Shown here one piece after another: positions 52,605 through 62,357 of a stretch of 64,000 nt of DNA. The DNA is from an uncultured Oceanospirillaceae bacterium (GTDB taxonomy: Bacteria > Pseudomonadota > Gammaproteobacteria > Pseudomonadales > Oceanobacteraceae): assembly GCA_937974825.1 (NCBI GenBank), contig CALJVD010000053.1, positions 7,391 through 71,390 on the forward strand, read 5' to 3'. Made by a program: the position numbers and the translations under genes. Below the pieces are notes generated by a model that was not told the origin of the DNA, did not search any database, and saw only the letters and a list, made by a program, of their open reading frames with translations. Each line of letters starts with the position of its first letter. Within the stretch, counting starts at the first letter, position 1.

Positions 52605-53027
52605 TTATTCGCTTTCAGATGCTTGTCGCGTAGTAATACTTAAATTAACTAAGCCTAGCTGACCAGCAGCATCCATGGCTTTCACAACAGCTTCGTGTGG
52701 TGTTTTAGCATCAGCAGTAATAATTACCGGTACCCTGGTTTGCTGACCTAATTCCTTTTGCAGCGCACGCTTCAAAATATCGAGCTGTTGGTTCACCAGT
52801 TGTTGTCCATTGATGCTGTAGTGCCCTGTGCTTGATATTACAATCTCGATAGGACTATTAGGTGTGCCTTCAGTGGCTGCACTAGCCTCAGGCAAGTCGA
52901 TGGTTAAGTGGGATTCTTTTGTGAAGGTGGTCGACACCATAAAGAAAATCAACAGAAGAAACACCACGTCCAACATGGGGGTAAGGTTAACATCAACCGC
53001 ATCAGTAGGTTGTCGCTTAAATTTCAT
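52605..53027 (-). CDS. exbD: ExbD/TolR family biopolymer transport protein
   Basis: A 140-residue protein with one N-terminal transmembrane helix carrying the conserved aspartate in VNLTPMLDVVFLLLIFFMV (about 14-32) and a periplasmic domain to the end. It forms a proton-driven motor with ExbB. Located in the lipid A cluster with no TonB, it might power envelope transport rather than TonB uptake; ExbD versus TolR cannot be settled, but no tol-pal genes are near. Confidence 0.9.
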   Translation of the reverse strand: MKFKRQPTDAVDVNLTPMLDVVFLLLIFFMVSTTFTKESHLTIDLPEASAATEGTPNSPIEIVISSTGHYSINGQQLVNQQLDILKRALQKELGQQTRVPVIITADAKTPHEAVVKAMDAAGQLGLVNLSITTRQASESE

Positions 53028-53029
53028 TA

Positions 53030-53659
53030 TTACGCTGCCTCAGAGTCGGCTACTTCACGATCACCTTGCAATACGTCTACTAGTTTAGTGGCTTCTTGCT
53101 CCATGAACACTACAATTTCATCAACACGACGTGTAAGAATTCTATGAGCAACTAAAGCTGGAATAGCCACCATCAAGCCCGCAGCGGTTGTTACTAGAGC
53201 TTCAGAAATACCACCAGCAAAAGCACCTGCATTTCCGGTACCTTGCAATACAATTTGGTTAAACACTTCAATCATACCGAAGACAGTACCTAACAAACCA
53301 ATTAGGGGAGAAACACCAGCTATGGTTCCTAGCGCGTTCAAATAACGTTCCATGTAGTGGACTTCAACTGAAGCCGCTTCTTGAATGCTTTCTTTCATTA
53401 AATCTCGGCCATGACGAGCATTGACAAGACCAGCCGTAAGTACACGACCAAGAGGACTGCTTTCACGCAACTCTTTAAGTCGACTTGAATTCAATTGATC
53501 GTTTTTCATCCAGCCCCAAACGCGACTTAATAAATCAGCCGGTGCTATCTGATTTCTACGTAACGTCCAAAAGCGCTCTGCAGTGATAGCCAACGCTAAT
53601 ACAGAACATAGAATCAACGGCCACATTAAAAAACCGCCGCTTTGGATGATCTCCCACAT
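53030..53659 (-). CDS. exbB: ExbB/TolQ family proton channel
   Basis: A 209-residue protein with three transmembrane helices (about 9-27, 110-134 and 148-172). TIAGVSPLIGLLGTVFGMIEVF and GISEALVTTAAGLMVAIPALVAH are the conserved helices. It directly precedes exbD (2-base gap) and follows comEC after 76 bases. It starts the exbB-exbD-msbA-lpxK-trm112-ptp-murB run. Confidence 0.92.
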   Translation of the reverse strand: MWEIIQSGGFLMWPLILCSVLALAITAERFWTLRRNQIAPADLLSRVWGWMKNDQLNSSRLKELRESSPLGRVLTAGLVNARHGRDLMKESIQEAASVEVHYMERYLNALGTIAGVSPLIGLLGTVFGMIEVFNQIVLQGTGNAGAFAGGISEALVTTAAGLMVAIPALVAHRILTRRVDEIVVFMEQEATKLVDVLQGDREVADSEAA

Positions 53660-53735
53660 ATGAATTTTCCTATAAAAAAATTTGCCTGTACTCTAACACA
53701 GCTTTGCTTAACGGATAAGTATAAAAAGCTGCTAT

Positions 53736-56006
53736 TTAGTTCCCCGAAGATTGCCTCCAAGCAGGCTGCAAGCCATCTCGCATTGTTTTAACACTGCCCT
53801 GTTGCGTTAAAACAATAGCCCCTTTATCAGCTGTATTTAGCCAATCTATATTTAATTGTTCCAAACGGTCTATAACTTGCTTAGTTGGATGGTTAAAGGC
53901 GTTGTTAAACCCTGCTGAAATCCAAGCCTGCCTAGGCGCAACGGTTTGTAAAAATATCTTAGATGAACTTGTATCACTTCCGTGATGCGACACAACTAAA
54001 ATATCAGAAGCTAGCTCCTTACCGTACTGTCGTATTAAATCGTACTCAACAGCCTTGCTAATATCGCCTGTTAACAGGAAGCGGTTACCAAACCACTCCA
54101 CCTGAACAACACAAGAGCGATTATTGTTGTTATCAGGAAGACGAGACCAAGCAGTATCATTCAAGTTTAGATAACGGTATAAAATATCTGGAGTTAATAC
54201 CTGCCAGCGCGCAGGCTCCATACTGCATAAATGATAGTCTTGGCCAGTATGTGCTAATGACTGGCCGGAATATATTTCTGAAGTTAAGAAATTATTTATT
54301 ATCGACTCTGTACCACCAGCATGGTCATTATCATTATGACTCACAATTAACACATCTATGTCACTAACAGCGTGCTTATTTAATACTGGCGTAATGATTG
54401 ACTCTCCGGTATCAAACGACCCCATAAAAGGACCAGTATCGTATAAGAGTGTGTGCATGTCTGAATTAAAAAACACGCTTTGCCCCTGCCCTACATCTAC
54501 CATCATGGCAACGGGAAAATTTTTAGCCGGTACAGTAAAAAGAATAATCATCACGCTAATAATTACCCCCGCTGCCAAGAGGTAAGACACCCCTCTTCTT
54601 AGTAACCACAGCAATAGCGGCCATAAAATCAGTGATATGGTGGGTAATACAATCAACCGAGATAACGGTATAAAATCAATTTGACTAATAATTTCCCAAT
54701 AAACCGAACCGGCAACACTCAGTAGCTCGGCCAACAGATCTGCAGGCACAAATAAGGTTAATAAACTCAAAGGAATGAGTACGAGAGTAACGTAGGGAAT
54801 TGCAATTATATTGGCTAGCAACTGACTCACACTAACCGGTTGATTCCATAGTATGAAGATGGGGATTAATGCCACAAATATGACCCACTGGGGCAACCAA
54901 CTTGATTCTAACAAGGTAGACTTTCTGCCGTTGTAGAAAACCAATAACGTTAGTACCGCCGAAAAAGAATACGCAAACCCTGCACTGACCCATGCTAGTG
55001 GATTTAAGATAATCACCAGCAATAATGCACTAGCAACAGTGGTCATCCAATTTAACTTAAAGCGTGTACCATTAATTAAAATTAACGCCGTAAACATTAA
55101 CCAAGACCGCTGTAATGCTACCCCACTTCCGGCTAGCCACAAGTAACCTGCACCGCCAGCTATCAAAAAACCCTGTTGCCATATGAGTAAATTCGGAATA
55201 TTTCTCTTAAGTATAAAACTTAACAACCGTTGAAATGTGCGCCACAACAGCACCAGTAATAAAAGTATCAACCCCATATGCAAGCCACTGACAACCAACA
55301 AGTGCAGAGTTCCTGTACGCTTAGCAAGCTGCCACTGCTGAGGACTAAATGAGTCTTGTTCTCCAAGGATCAAACCGCTTATCCAATGCCAAGCATAGGT
55401 AGGTAAGCGTTGTTGCTGAGACTGAATAAATTGAGATCGCAAGGTGGGGGATCCATAAGACACAAGGGTATATTCTTTGATATATCCGGTTGCATCCACT
55501 TTCTTACTTAACAACCAAGCTTCGTAATCAAAGGCTAAACCGTTTTCAATATTACGCGGGCTACGAAGCATCACTTTAGCGTCTATTACTGCTCCTGGAA
55601 GCAATGATTCATTAGCTCGGTAGAGGCTTACCCTTAAATTTCTTAAATTTGGCATCCCCTGCTCTGCTAACCACTTGCTAGAGCTTAAAGGTTCAACTTG
55701 AAGCTTTTGAACGTAACCTTGCTCTTTGTTTTCAACAACCAGAAGCGTTAAATCAACCTCTGTCTTGTCATACTCTAATGGCAGCCGATGGGCTAGCTGC
55801 CAGTGTACCCATCCTGAACCATAGACAGTACCTACAACCATTATTAGAAGCATAGGCCAACGCCTATGGGCTAGATGCTTGATACGATATGAAACGACTA
55901 GAAGTAAAAAGGTAAGAATGTAAAAGAAGACTAGCTGAGGAAGCGGTAAATATGTACCTAACGCAATAGAGACCGCAGACAATAATAAGTAAAAAGTCAT
56001 TGCCAC
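53736..56006 (-). CDS. comEC: DNA internalization protein ComEC/Rec2
   Basis: A 756-residue inner-membrane channel passing one DNA strand into the cytoplasm in natural transformation. The order is N-terminal helices plus DUF4131-type OB region (about 1-190), the Competence transmembrane domain (about 200-480, with LLVVSGLHMGLILLL), and a C-terminal metallo-beta-lactamase-like nuclease domain (DVGQGQS, VSHNDNDHAGG, VVSHHGSD). All three parts are complete. It follows lolD by 22 bases. Type IV pilus regulation by FimL in this organism is compatible with competence, but the pilus genes are not visible. Confidence 0.94.
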   Translation of the reverse strand: MAMTFYLLLSAVSIALGTYLPLPQLVFFYILTFLLLVVSYRIKHLAHRRWPMLLIMVVGTVYGSGWVHWQLAHRLPLEYDKTEVDLTLLVVENKEQGYVQKLQVEPLSSSKWLAEQGMPNLRNLRVSLYRANESLLPGAVIDAKVMLRSPRNIENGLAFDYEAWLLSKKVDATGYIKEYTLVSYGSPTLRSQFIQSQQQRLPTYAWHWISGLILGEQDSFSPQQWQLAKRTGTLHLLVVSGLHMGLILLLLVLLWRTFQRLLSFILKRNIPNLLIWQQGFLIAGGAGYLWLAGSGVALQRSWLMFTALILINGTRFKLNWMTTVASALLLVIILNPLAWVSAGFAYSFSAVLTLLVFYNGRKSTLLESSWLPQWVIFVALIPIFILWNQPVSVSQLLANIIAIPYVTLVLIPLSLLTLFVPADLLAELLSVAGSVYWEIISQIDFIPLSRLIVLPTISLILWPLLLWLLRRGVSYLLAAGVIISVMIILFTVPAKNFPVAMMVDVGQGQSVFFNSDMHTLLYDTGPFMGSFDTGESIITPVLNKHAVSDIDVLIVSHNDNDHAGGTESIINNFLTSEIYSGQSLAHTGQDYHLCSMEPARWQVLTPDILYRYLNLNDTAWSRLPDNNNNRSCVVQVEWFGNRFLLTGDISKAVEYDLIRQYGKELASDILVVSHHGSDTSSSKIFLQTVAPRQAWISAGFNNAFNHPTKQVIDRLEQLNIDWLNTADKGAIVLTQQGSVKTMRDGLQPAWRQSSGN

Positions 56007-56028
56007 TCCCTGGCATAGCTTTTATGTG

Positions 56029-56709
56029 TTACATAGGCTGTAAGCTCAAATCCTTGAGTTGCAAGCAGCGATTCATTCTTCTTGCTAACTCTTGATCATG
56101 AGTCACCATGATAAAGGCAGTATCGCTCTTTTTAATCAGATCTAACATCACCTCTTCGACTTGTCTTGCAGTCTGTTGATCTAAGTTACCTGTCGGCTCA
56201 TCTAATAATACTAGCTTAGGACGATTAACCAGAGCACGAGCAATGGCTGCACGTTGACGTTCACCACCTGAAAGTTCCGCCGGCGTATGATTTAAACGGT
56301 GACCAAGACCAAGCTGCTGTAGGCACTCTTGTGCACGTTGTTTAGCTGCCTTCTGACTTTTACCGGCTAATAATTGAGGTAGCATTACATTTTCAAGTGC
56401 ACTGAATTCGGCTAACAGGTGATGAAACTGATAAACAAAGCCAATATCTTGATTACGCAACGCAGTACGCTGAGTCTCATTCATGCTTGAAAGATCTTTA
56501 CCGTCGATAAGCACTTGGCCTTCATCGACAGTATCTAATCCGCCTAAGGCATTTAACAAGGTCGTCTTACCAGACCCCGAAGCCCCTACAATAGCGAGTG
56601 TTTCACCTGCATTCACCTGTAAGTGAATATCTTGCCATACAGTAACTTGCTGTGGTCCGGTGATATAAGTTTTACGTAACCCTGTTGCTTCTAGAATTAA
56701 CTTACTCAT
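56029..56709 (-). CDS. lolD: lipoprotein-releasing ABC transporter ATPase LolD
   Basis: A 226-residue ATPase powering lipoprotein extraction to LolA (6220). From ATG at 56709 it starts MSKLILEATGLRKTY; an upstream in-frame start at 56745 would run deep into the permease. Walker A GASGSGKTT, signature LSGGERQR and Walker B LVLLDEPTGNLD are complete. The start overlaps the end of the permease by 8 bases. Confidence 0.95.
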   Translation of the reverse strand: MSKLILEATGLRKTYITGPQQVTVWQDIHLQVNAGETLAIVGASGSGKTTLLNALGGLDTVDEGQVLIDGKDLSSMNETQRTALRNQDIGFVYQFHHLLAEFSALENVMLPQLLAGKSQKAAKQRAQECLQQLGLGHRLNHTPAELSGGERQRAAIARALVNRPKLVLLDEPTGNLDQQTARQVEEVMLDLIKKSDTAFIMVTHDQELARRMNRCLQLKDLSLQPM

Positions 56710-57958
56710 AACGTAGTGCCTCCGCTGGTTGAACTTTGGCTGCACGCCATGATGGATACAGGGTTGCGAGAAAGCTTAAGAGCAACGATGCACTACTAAT
56801 AATGGCAACATCCTTCCATAGTAGTTGTGATGGTAAATATGAAATAAAGTATACGTCTGCGCTAAGTACCTGCATACCAAACAAGCGCTCAATAGCGGCA
56901 ACCAAATCTGAAATACCCAAAGCTGCCAGTATGCCCAGCACGGTTCCTAGTGAGACCCCTATCACACCAATCGCCAACCCTTGCACCATGAATATCTTCA
57001 TAATAGTACTTGGACGTGCGCCCATTGTACGCAGAATAGCGATATCGGCTTGTTTATCTGTTACAGCCATAACAAGCGTGGAAATAATATTAAACGCAGC
57101 CACTGCAACAATTATAAGTAACAGCAGCCCAATCATTGTTTTTTCCATTTTAATGGCCTGGAACAAATTACCATGTGTGCGCGTCCAGTCGCTTGCGCTA
57201 TAGCTGCCATCCAATTGATTGATTATGTCCCAAACCCTTTGAGACGCAGAAAACAAGTTATCGAACTTAATTCGCACACTTTCAGCTTGCGCCGGTAAGC
57301 GGTCTAACTTAGCCGCATCAGATAAATGAATAATTGCCAGACTAGAATCAAGCTCAGCTCCAACAGAAAATGTACCGGCCACTTCTAAGCGCTTTATTCT
57401 TGGTAAAACACCTGCAGGTGACATAGTGGCTTCAGGCAATAACAACGTGACCTTATCCCCTTTAGCCACATTCAATTGACGTGCTAATAAATCACCCAAA
57501 AACACCTTGTAGCTACCGGCTTGTAAATCGTCCAAGTCACCCGAGTTAATATGATTAGGCAGTATTGAAACCTGCTTCTCAGCATCAGGTTCAATACCGG
57601 TAATCATGGCGCCTTGTACCCGCCCGCCATAAGCCAGCATGCCCTGTAAACGAGTAAGAGGAGCAACGCCTGCCACGCCTGGCATTTGTTCTATTTCCGC
57701 CGCCAATGATTGCCAGTTTTGAATACCACCACGTTCATAAATAACAGCGTGCGGTACCATACCAAGAATGCGCTCGCGTAACTCACGATCAAAGCCGTTC
57801 ATTACCGATAATACTAAAATCAAGACGGCCACACCTAAGGTCATCCCAACCATGGAAGAAGCCGAGATAAATGAAATAAAGTGATTGCGTCTTTTAGCGG
57901 CTAGATAACGTAAGCCAATCCAAAATGATAAAGGTGAAGAGATAAGTTTCATTCGCAT
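56702..57958 (-). CDS. lipoprotein-releasing permease, LolC/LolE family, probably LolF-type
   Basis: A 418-residue inner-membrane permease with four transmembrane helices, the first at about 28-52 and three in the C-terminal third (about 270-400), around a large periplasmic domain. The segment SPAGVLPRIKR (P181 to P186) with VAGTFSVGAELD resembles the LolC Hook that docks LolA. A single permease stands with lolD, and comEC follows directly. The LolCDE arrangement needs two; one permease with LolD suggests the homodimeric LolF form known from other gammaproteobacteria. A second copy elsewhere cannot be excluded. Confidence 0.88.
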   Translation of the reverse strand: MRMKLISSPLSFWIGLRYLAAKRRNHFISFISASSMVGMTLGVAVLILVLSVMNGFDRELRERILGMVPHAVIYERGGIQNWQSLAAEIEQMPGVAGVAPLTRLQGMLAYGGRVQGAMITGIEPDAEKQVSILPNHINSGDLDDLQAGSYKVFLGDLLARQLNVAKGDKVTLLLPEATMSPAGVLPRIKRLEVAGTFSVGAELDSSLAIIHLSDAAKLDRLPAQAESVRIKFDNLFSASQRVWDIINQLDGSYSASDWTRTHGNLFQAIKMEKTMIGLLLLIIVAVAAFNIISTLVMAVTDKQADIAILRTMGARPSTIMKIFMVQGLAIGVIGVSLGTVLGILAALGISDLVAAIERLFGMQVLSADVYFISYLPSQLLWKDVAIISSASLLLSFLATLYPSWRAAKVQPAEALRYE

Positions 57959-58111
57959 AGTGTTCCCATAAAATCGCCGTCATAGTGCCCGACTAAGGGA
58001 ATACACTCAAGCGCAAATCTCATGTAAATAGAGCGAACTGCGCTTGTTGTTTTCTCACTCTCTCCTAATATAAGAGTTAACCATTCGGAATAACCTATAG
58101 GTGCTCGCGTA

Positions 58112-58723
58112 ATGCATAAAATTGTTCTTATTTCTGCTGCCTTATTAAGTGCCTACACGGCACAGGCTGAAATCCAAGAAATTTCTCAACAAGAAATGAC
58201 CGACACTCATATTCGTGACACAACGGTAATTATTCCTAAGCGTGCAACACCTACAGAGCCCAAAGCGCCTATTCACGTTAAGATCACTCCTATTGACCAA
58301 ACAGAGCTCGACAGCCTACCTGATACTACTCAAGGAAATCAGAACCGTCCTGACCTTATTCCGTTAACTGACACCTACTTATCAGAACAAAGAGAACGTT
58401 CGTTGCTTCAACAGCAGTCTAACGTACCGAGCCAACCCTACGATGCTTCACAAGCAGAACGAGAGCGTAATTTAAATAATATTTGGCAACAGTTTAATTT
58501 GCAGGGTGATATCCCTAATGATTATCGCGACTTAACCTTCCCGACCAATGTTGAGATGCCAGCCGGATCAAATATGTTCATGGACGCCAACCAATTCAGC
58601 ATCAGCATCCCTAATACAGGTGACTATCGCCCTTCCACACAAAAGACACCAAACGGTGAGTACCAAGTGGATATAACGCCTGACAATATTAAATTTATTA
58701 TCAACCTACCTAAGAACAACTAA
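58112..58723 (+). CDS. predicted secreted/periplasmic protein, unknown
   Basis: A 203-residue protein with a clean signal peptide (HK, a hydrophobic core, cleavage predicted after AQA at residue 19). The mature part is rich in Pro, Gln, Thr and Asn, has low hydrophobicity, and two recurring themes: IPKRATPTEPKAPI early and DITPDNIKFIINLP at the end. A middle stretch (about 90-135) is Gln-rich and probably helical. No cysteine in the mature part. Not recognised. It is divergent from the Lol permease and followed by a hairpin. Confidence 0.75.
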   Translation: MHKIVLISAALLSAYTAQAEIQEISQQEMTDTHIRDTTVIIPKRATPTEPKAPIHVKITPIDQTELDSLPDTTQGNQNRPDLIPLTDTYLSEQRERSLLQQQSNVPSQPYDASQAERERNLNNIWQQFNLQGDIPNDYRDLTFPTNVEMPAGSNMFMDANQFSISIPNTGDYRPSTQKTPNGEYQVDITPDNIKFIINLPKNN

Positions 58724-58787
58724 TTAGTACATCATTTTGCGCCAAGTTAATTAGCCATTCTTACTGCTTAAATGTTAATACGTCGCT

Positions 58788-58810
58788 AAAAGCCCATAAC
58801 TATGGGCTTT
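58788..58810 (+). terminator. hairpin after the secreted protein gene
   Basis: AAAGCCCATA and TATGGGCTTT form a perfect 10-bp stem around AC. A T run occurs only about 15 bases later (AATTTTTTA). A terminator is likely but not ideal. Confidence 0.6.
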
Positions 58811-58932
58811 CAAGACTATTAATTTTTTACTCTCTTCTAAAGACCTAGTAAAGATAACATACAACTCTAGCAAACTGTCTATAAATGCTTTAGAGTCAGA
58901 GAAAGTATAAAAATAACCATAATGAGTATGCT

Positions 58933-60210
58933 ATGAAGTTCACTTCTTATTCTAAAAACAGCCTCAAGCAAGCTCCTGAAAGCATAGAACTTTCATTGGC
59001 AGGTTCCGAGTACAGGGCAGAGTTTCAAGCGTTTTCCGCTCCTGAAAATAGCCATAAAACACCGGTTATATTTTTAGGTGGTGCATTCCAAAGTTTCTCA
59101 TCATTTAAATATGAAGTTGAATTGGTGCTTAGCACACACCCAGTAATTTTACTCGACTTGCCATCACAGGGTTGTAACTCACAGTTAGCTCCTGAGCTTG
59201 GCTTAAACGATTTAGCAGAATTAATCGAATTATTCTGCCAAGCAAAAAACATCGACAAAGTAATGCTGCTAGGCATTAGCTATGGCTCTGCCATGTCGAC
59301 GATCTTTGCAACGACCTATCCACACCGTGTTGAGCGTTTATTGTTATCTGGCATTACCTGCTTCCGCCGCGAAAGCCTTATTACCTTATTAGAAGACTCT
59401 CTAGAGCAACTAAGACAAGGTAAGATGGAAGAGTTCGCCACAACGGCAGTATGCAACTTAATTAACTACAGCCGAATTGATGACACCGAAGTCAGCCCAA
59501 CCTATCGTCGTTTATTGTTTAGACAAATTTCTCGTTTAAATGAAAACGAGCGCGCTCGTTATGCGCAAAACACTGAGCGTTTACTTGATTTCCCAGGCTT
59601 TGATGCCTTCCCAAGCTGCCCAACCTTAATTGCAACGGGCGAGTATGACAGTTTTACTCTACCTTCCGAAAACGCAGCGGTAGCAGTTCAATGTGACAAC
59701 GCAACCTTTGCCTTAGTCCATAATGCAGACCACCTGTCACAATTCGAAAGGAAAGAAACTACCAGCGCTTTATTCCATAGCTTTATGTGTGGAGAATCAT
59801 TAGACGAGATCGAAGGCATTACACTGCATGATCCTAAAGCCTTCCTTGAAAGAAAAGACATGCGTTTACAATCACGCAACCGCCCTTTAGAGCAGCCTTA
59901 CACTCTTACTGATAAAGAAACGGATAAAGTACATACGGTACGCATTAATAACATTAACTTTGCCGGTTGTGAAATTGAGCAGATCAATCAAGATTTAAGC
60001 ATTAATCAAAACTCTAGCGAGCTTTATTTAGAGCTTCCTGAGACTGGTCACTCATATCATGTGCGCATACTCGAACGTCACCCAAAAAATCTACGCTGCT
60101 TGATTATTCAGCGTAACCTAAAGGCAGCCGACAGCTTAAACACATACTTAAATGAATATTTTCTTTTGAGTCGTGATAACTGCGCCTTCTTTACTCAAGA
60201 ACTGGCTTAA
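58933..60210 (+). CDS. RhlA/PhaG-like alpha/beta hydrolase with PilZ-like C-terminal domain
   Basis: A 425-residue protein. Residues about 30-290 form an alpha/beta hydrolase whose blocks resemble RhlA (HAA synthase) and PhaG: PVIFLGGAFQSFSSF (44-58), VILLDLPSQGCNSQ, LLGISYGSA with nucleophile S116, GEYDSFT with D239, and NADHLSQ with H267. Residues about 308-425 add a domain with RNRP and RINNINFAGCEI followed by a beta pattern, like a PilZ domain whose RxxxR and (D/N)xSxxG motifs are degenerate. RhlA links 3-hydroxyacyl chains; whether this enzyme does so is not known. It stands alone between hairpins. Start is chosen at the only ATG near AT-rich leader DNA. Confidence 0.8.
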   Translation: MKFTSYSKNSLKQAPESIELSLAGSEYRAEFQAFSAPENSHKTPVIFLGGAFQSFSSFKYEVELVLSTHPVILLDLPSQGCNSQLAPELGLNDLAELIELFCQAKNIDKVMLLGISYGSAMSTIFATTYPHRVERLLLSGITCFRRESLITLLEDSLEQLRQGKMEEFATTAVCNLINYSRIDDTEVSPTYRRLLFRQISRLNENERARYAQNTERLLDFPGFDAFPSCPTLIATGEYDSFTLPSENAAVAVQCDNATFALVHNADHLSQFERKETTSALFHSFMCGESLDEIEGITLHDPKAFLERKDMRLQSRNRPLEQPYTLTDKETDKVHTVRINNINFAGCEIEQINQDLSINQNSSELYLELPETGHSYHVRILERHPKNLRCLIIQRNLKAADSLNTYLNEYFLLSRDNCAFFTQELA

Positions 60211-60254
60211 TCTTTGCCATAACAACCAATAAGCTCTGCCACGGATGGGTAGGC

Positions 60255-62348
60255 TTATACTCTCTTAAAAGGCGGCAACGCTGCTATCAGTTCTCTTCCA
60301 TACGACTTTGTTTGTAAGCGTTTATCAAGAATACTGACACGCCCTGTATCGGTCTCTGTTCGTATCAAACGACCACAGGCTTGAATCAAACGAATAGACG
60401 CTGCCGGTAAGGTTAGCCCCCAAAAAGGATTACCGCCCTGTTTTAGTAACCATTCAGCAATGGCTTCTTGCATAGGATCATCAGGAACAGCAAATGGAAT
60501 CTTGACGATAACAACGTGGTTAACATAGTTCCCGGGCAAATCTACACCCTCTGCAAAACTGGCCAAACCAAATATAACACTTCCCTGCCCATTATCGATT
60601 CGCTCTTTATGCAAACGAACTATTTCTGGGCGTGGTAAATATCCTTGGCAAAGTAGCGTCTCATCCCAATCGTCTAAAAATCGTTCACGCGTTGCATCCA
60701 GCTGCATTCTTGAGCTAAATAGCACTAGAGTTGCTTGAGTTTTATCAATCTTTTCGTCTAACCAATTTTCAACATCTTCTTGAAAACCTGGTTCATTAGG
60801 ATTGCTAGCCAAGGTTACAACCTCTAGCTCCCCAAGCGCTTGATAATTAAACGGGCTTTCAACTCGCTCAAAAACAGACCATTGAGGAATGCCGGTTTCC
60901 CATACTAATTTGTCAAACTTATTGAGTGCCGTCAGAGTGGCTGAGGTTACTACTGCGCTGTAGCAACGACTCCATAATGTTTTATCTAGTTGAGATGAAA
61001 TTGAGATAGGACAAGCATTAATAAAGGTTTCAGTTTTACTGCCAAATGCATTTTTGTTAATCCAGCGGGCGACAGGAATACCATCTTTAGATTGTTCAGC
61101 ACAGAAGTAAGATAACGTACTCTGCAGTTGCTCAGCTTTATCTAACATAGAACCGATAGTGGACTGCCACTGTTCTGCGGCTTCTTTCACAAAATCGCCA
61201 TCGGCTCTTGGATCTAAAGACTTCTGCAACGAGTCATTTAGAGCCGATAAACTATGCACCAGCAGTTGCGCTGGCTCAGTCATATTTTTAAGCAATAAGC
61301 GTAAATCAGGATGTACCACTCCTTGCTCAAAACGCAACTTCTCTTGCTCACCCAGCAAATCTAAAATAAACGGATGCGCTTGAGTTAACGTTTCAAGAAT
61401 ATTAGACACAACCTCTGGGAGCTTAGAAAGACTGCGCTGAAACTCTTTAGGGGTATCTCTGTCATTGATAAACTCTTGCAGGTACTTTTCTAACTGCTCT
61501 AACCACGCTTTTTGCGCTGTAATACCTATTTGTAAATGGAAATGCCCTAAGGCTTTATCGGCTAAATGATGGCCTTCATCAAAGATATAAATGGTTTCTT
61601 CTGGGGATGGCAAAATGACACCGCCCCCTAACGATAAGTCGGCTAAAACCAAATCATGGTTTGCTACAACGATATCGGCTTCTTCTAAATAATTTCTGGC
61701 TTTATAAAAGGCACAGTTATCGTAATGCGGGCAGCGGCGCTTAGAGCAATCGTGTTGGGTTGAAGTCACGTTTTGCCACTGGCTTTCTTCTATTTCTAAT
61801 TCTAAGGCGTCTTTATCACCATCCCACCCATTACCGGCATAATTGTTTAGCAGTTCGGTATAAAGAATTTTTTCTTTTTCTTTATCGGTTAAGCCGAACA
61901 TATCGCTGGTAACAGGCTTGGTATCTTTTAAACGAATCAGTGCTTTTTCAAGTTTCGATAGACATAAGTAACGACCACGACCTTTCGCTAATGTGTACTG
62001 AAAATCGAAATCACTGGCCTGCTGTAAGCTAGGTAGGTCTTTATTAATAATTTGCTCTTGCAAAGTAACAGTAGCCGTTGAAACCACCAGCTTTTTATTT
62101 AACTGTAATGCTAAGGGCAAAGTTGCGACTAAATAGGCAAGTGTTTTACCTGTACCAGTTCCTGCCTCAACAACAACAATTCCTGCATCATTAATACGCT
62201 CACCATGTTTGCCTTCTTGCACCATACCAATAGCATTGGCAATTTTAGCAATCATAACACCTTGTCCTGGGCGTCTTTTTAACGACAGTGAATCGATACA
62301 TTGACGATAAAGGGTACGAATACTGTCTTTAGATTCTTCAGATAACAT
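60255..62348 (-). CDS. dinG: ATP-dependent DNA helicase DinG
   Basis: A 697-residue XPD-like 5'-3' helicase with an iron-sulfur cluster, resolving R-loops and other structures. Walker A is EAGTGTGKTL (61-70). The four cluster cysteines are C129 (RYLCLSK) and the trio in CSKRRCPHYDNC (near residue 205-216). Motif II reads IFDEGHHLADKA, and motif VI QACGRLIRTETDTG. Length is close to E. coli DinG (716). It is followed on the same strand upstream by gspB after 9 bases. Confidence 0.93.
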   Translation of the reverse strand: MLSEESKDSIRTLYRQCIDSLSLKRRPGQGVMIAKIANAIGMVQEGKHGERINDAGIVVVEAGTGTGKTLAYLVATLPLALQLNKKLVVSTATVTLQEQIINKDLPSLQQASDFDFQYTLAKGRGRYLCLSKLEKALIRLKDTKPVTSDMFGLTDKEKEKILYTELLNNYAGNGWDGDKDALELEIEESQWQNVTSTQHDCSKRRCPHYDNCAFYKARNYLEEADIVVANHDLVLADLSLGGGVILPSPEETIYIFDEGHHLADKALGHFHLQIGITAQKAWLEQLEKYLQEFINDRDTPKEFQRSLSKLPEVVSNILETLTQAHPFILDLLGEQEKLRFEQGVVHPDLRLLLKNMTEPAQLLVHSLSALNDSLQKSLDPRADGDFVKEAAEQWQSTIGSMLDKAEQLQSTLSYFCAEQSKDGIPVARWINKNAFGSKTETFINACPISISSQLDKTLWSRCYSAVVTSATLTALNKFDKLVWETGIPQWSVFERVESPFNYQALGELEVVTLASNPNEPGFQEDVENWLDEKIDKTQATLVLFSSRMQLDATRERFLDDWDETLLCQGYLPRPEIVRLHKERIDNGQGSVIFGLASFAEGVDLPGNYVNHVVIVKIPFAVPDDPMQEAIAEWLLKQGGNPFWGLTLPAASIRLIQACGRLIRTETDTGRVSILDKRLQTKSYGRELIAALPPFKRV

Positions 62349-62357
62349 TTAACTTCC

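Noticed and set aside
59170..59181. GTTGTAACTC inside the RhlA-like gene
   Set aside because: It shares the Ter core but is a single coding occurrence without matching flanks.
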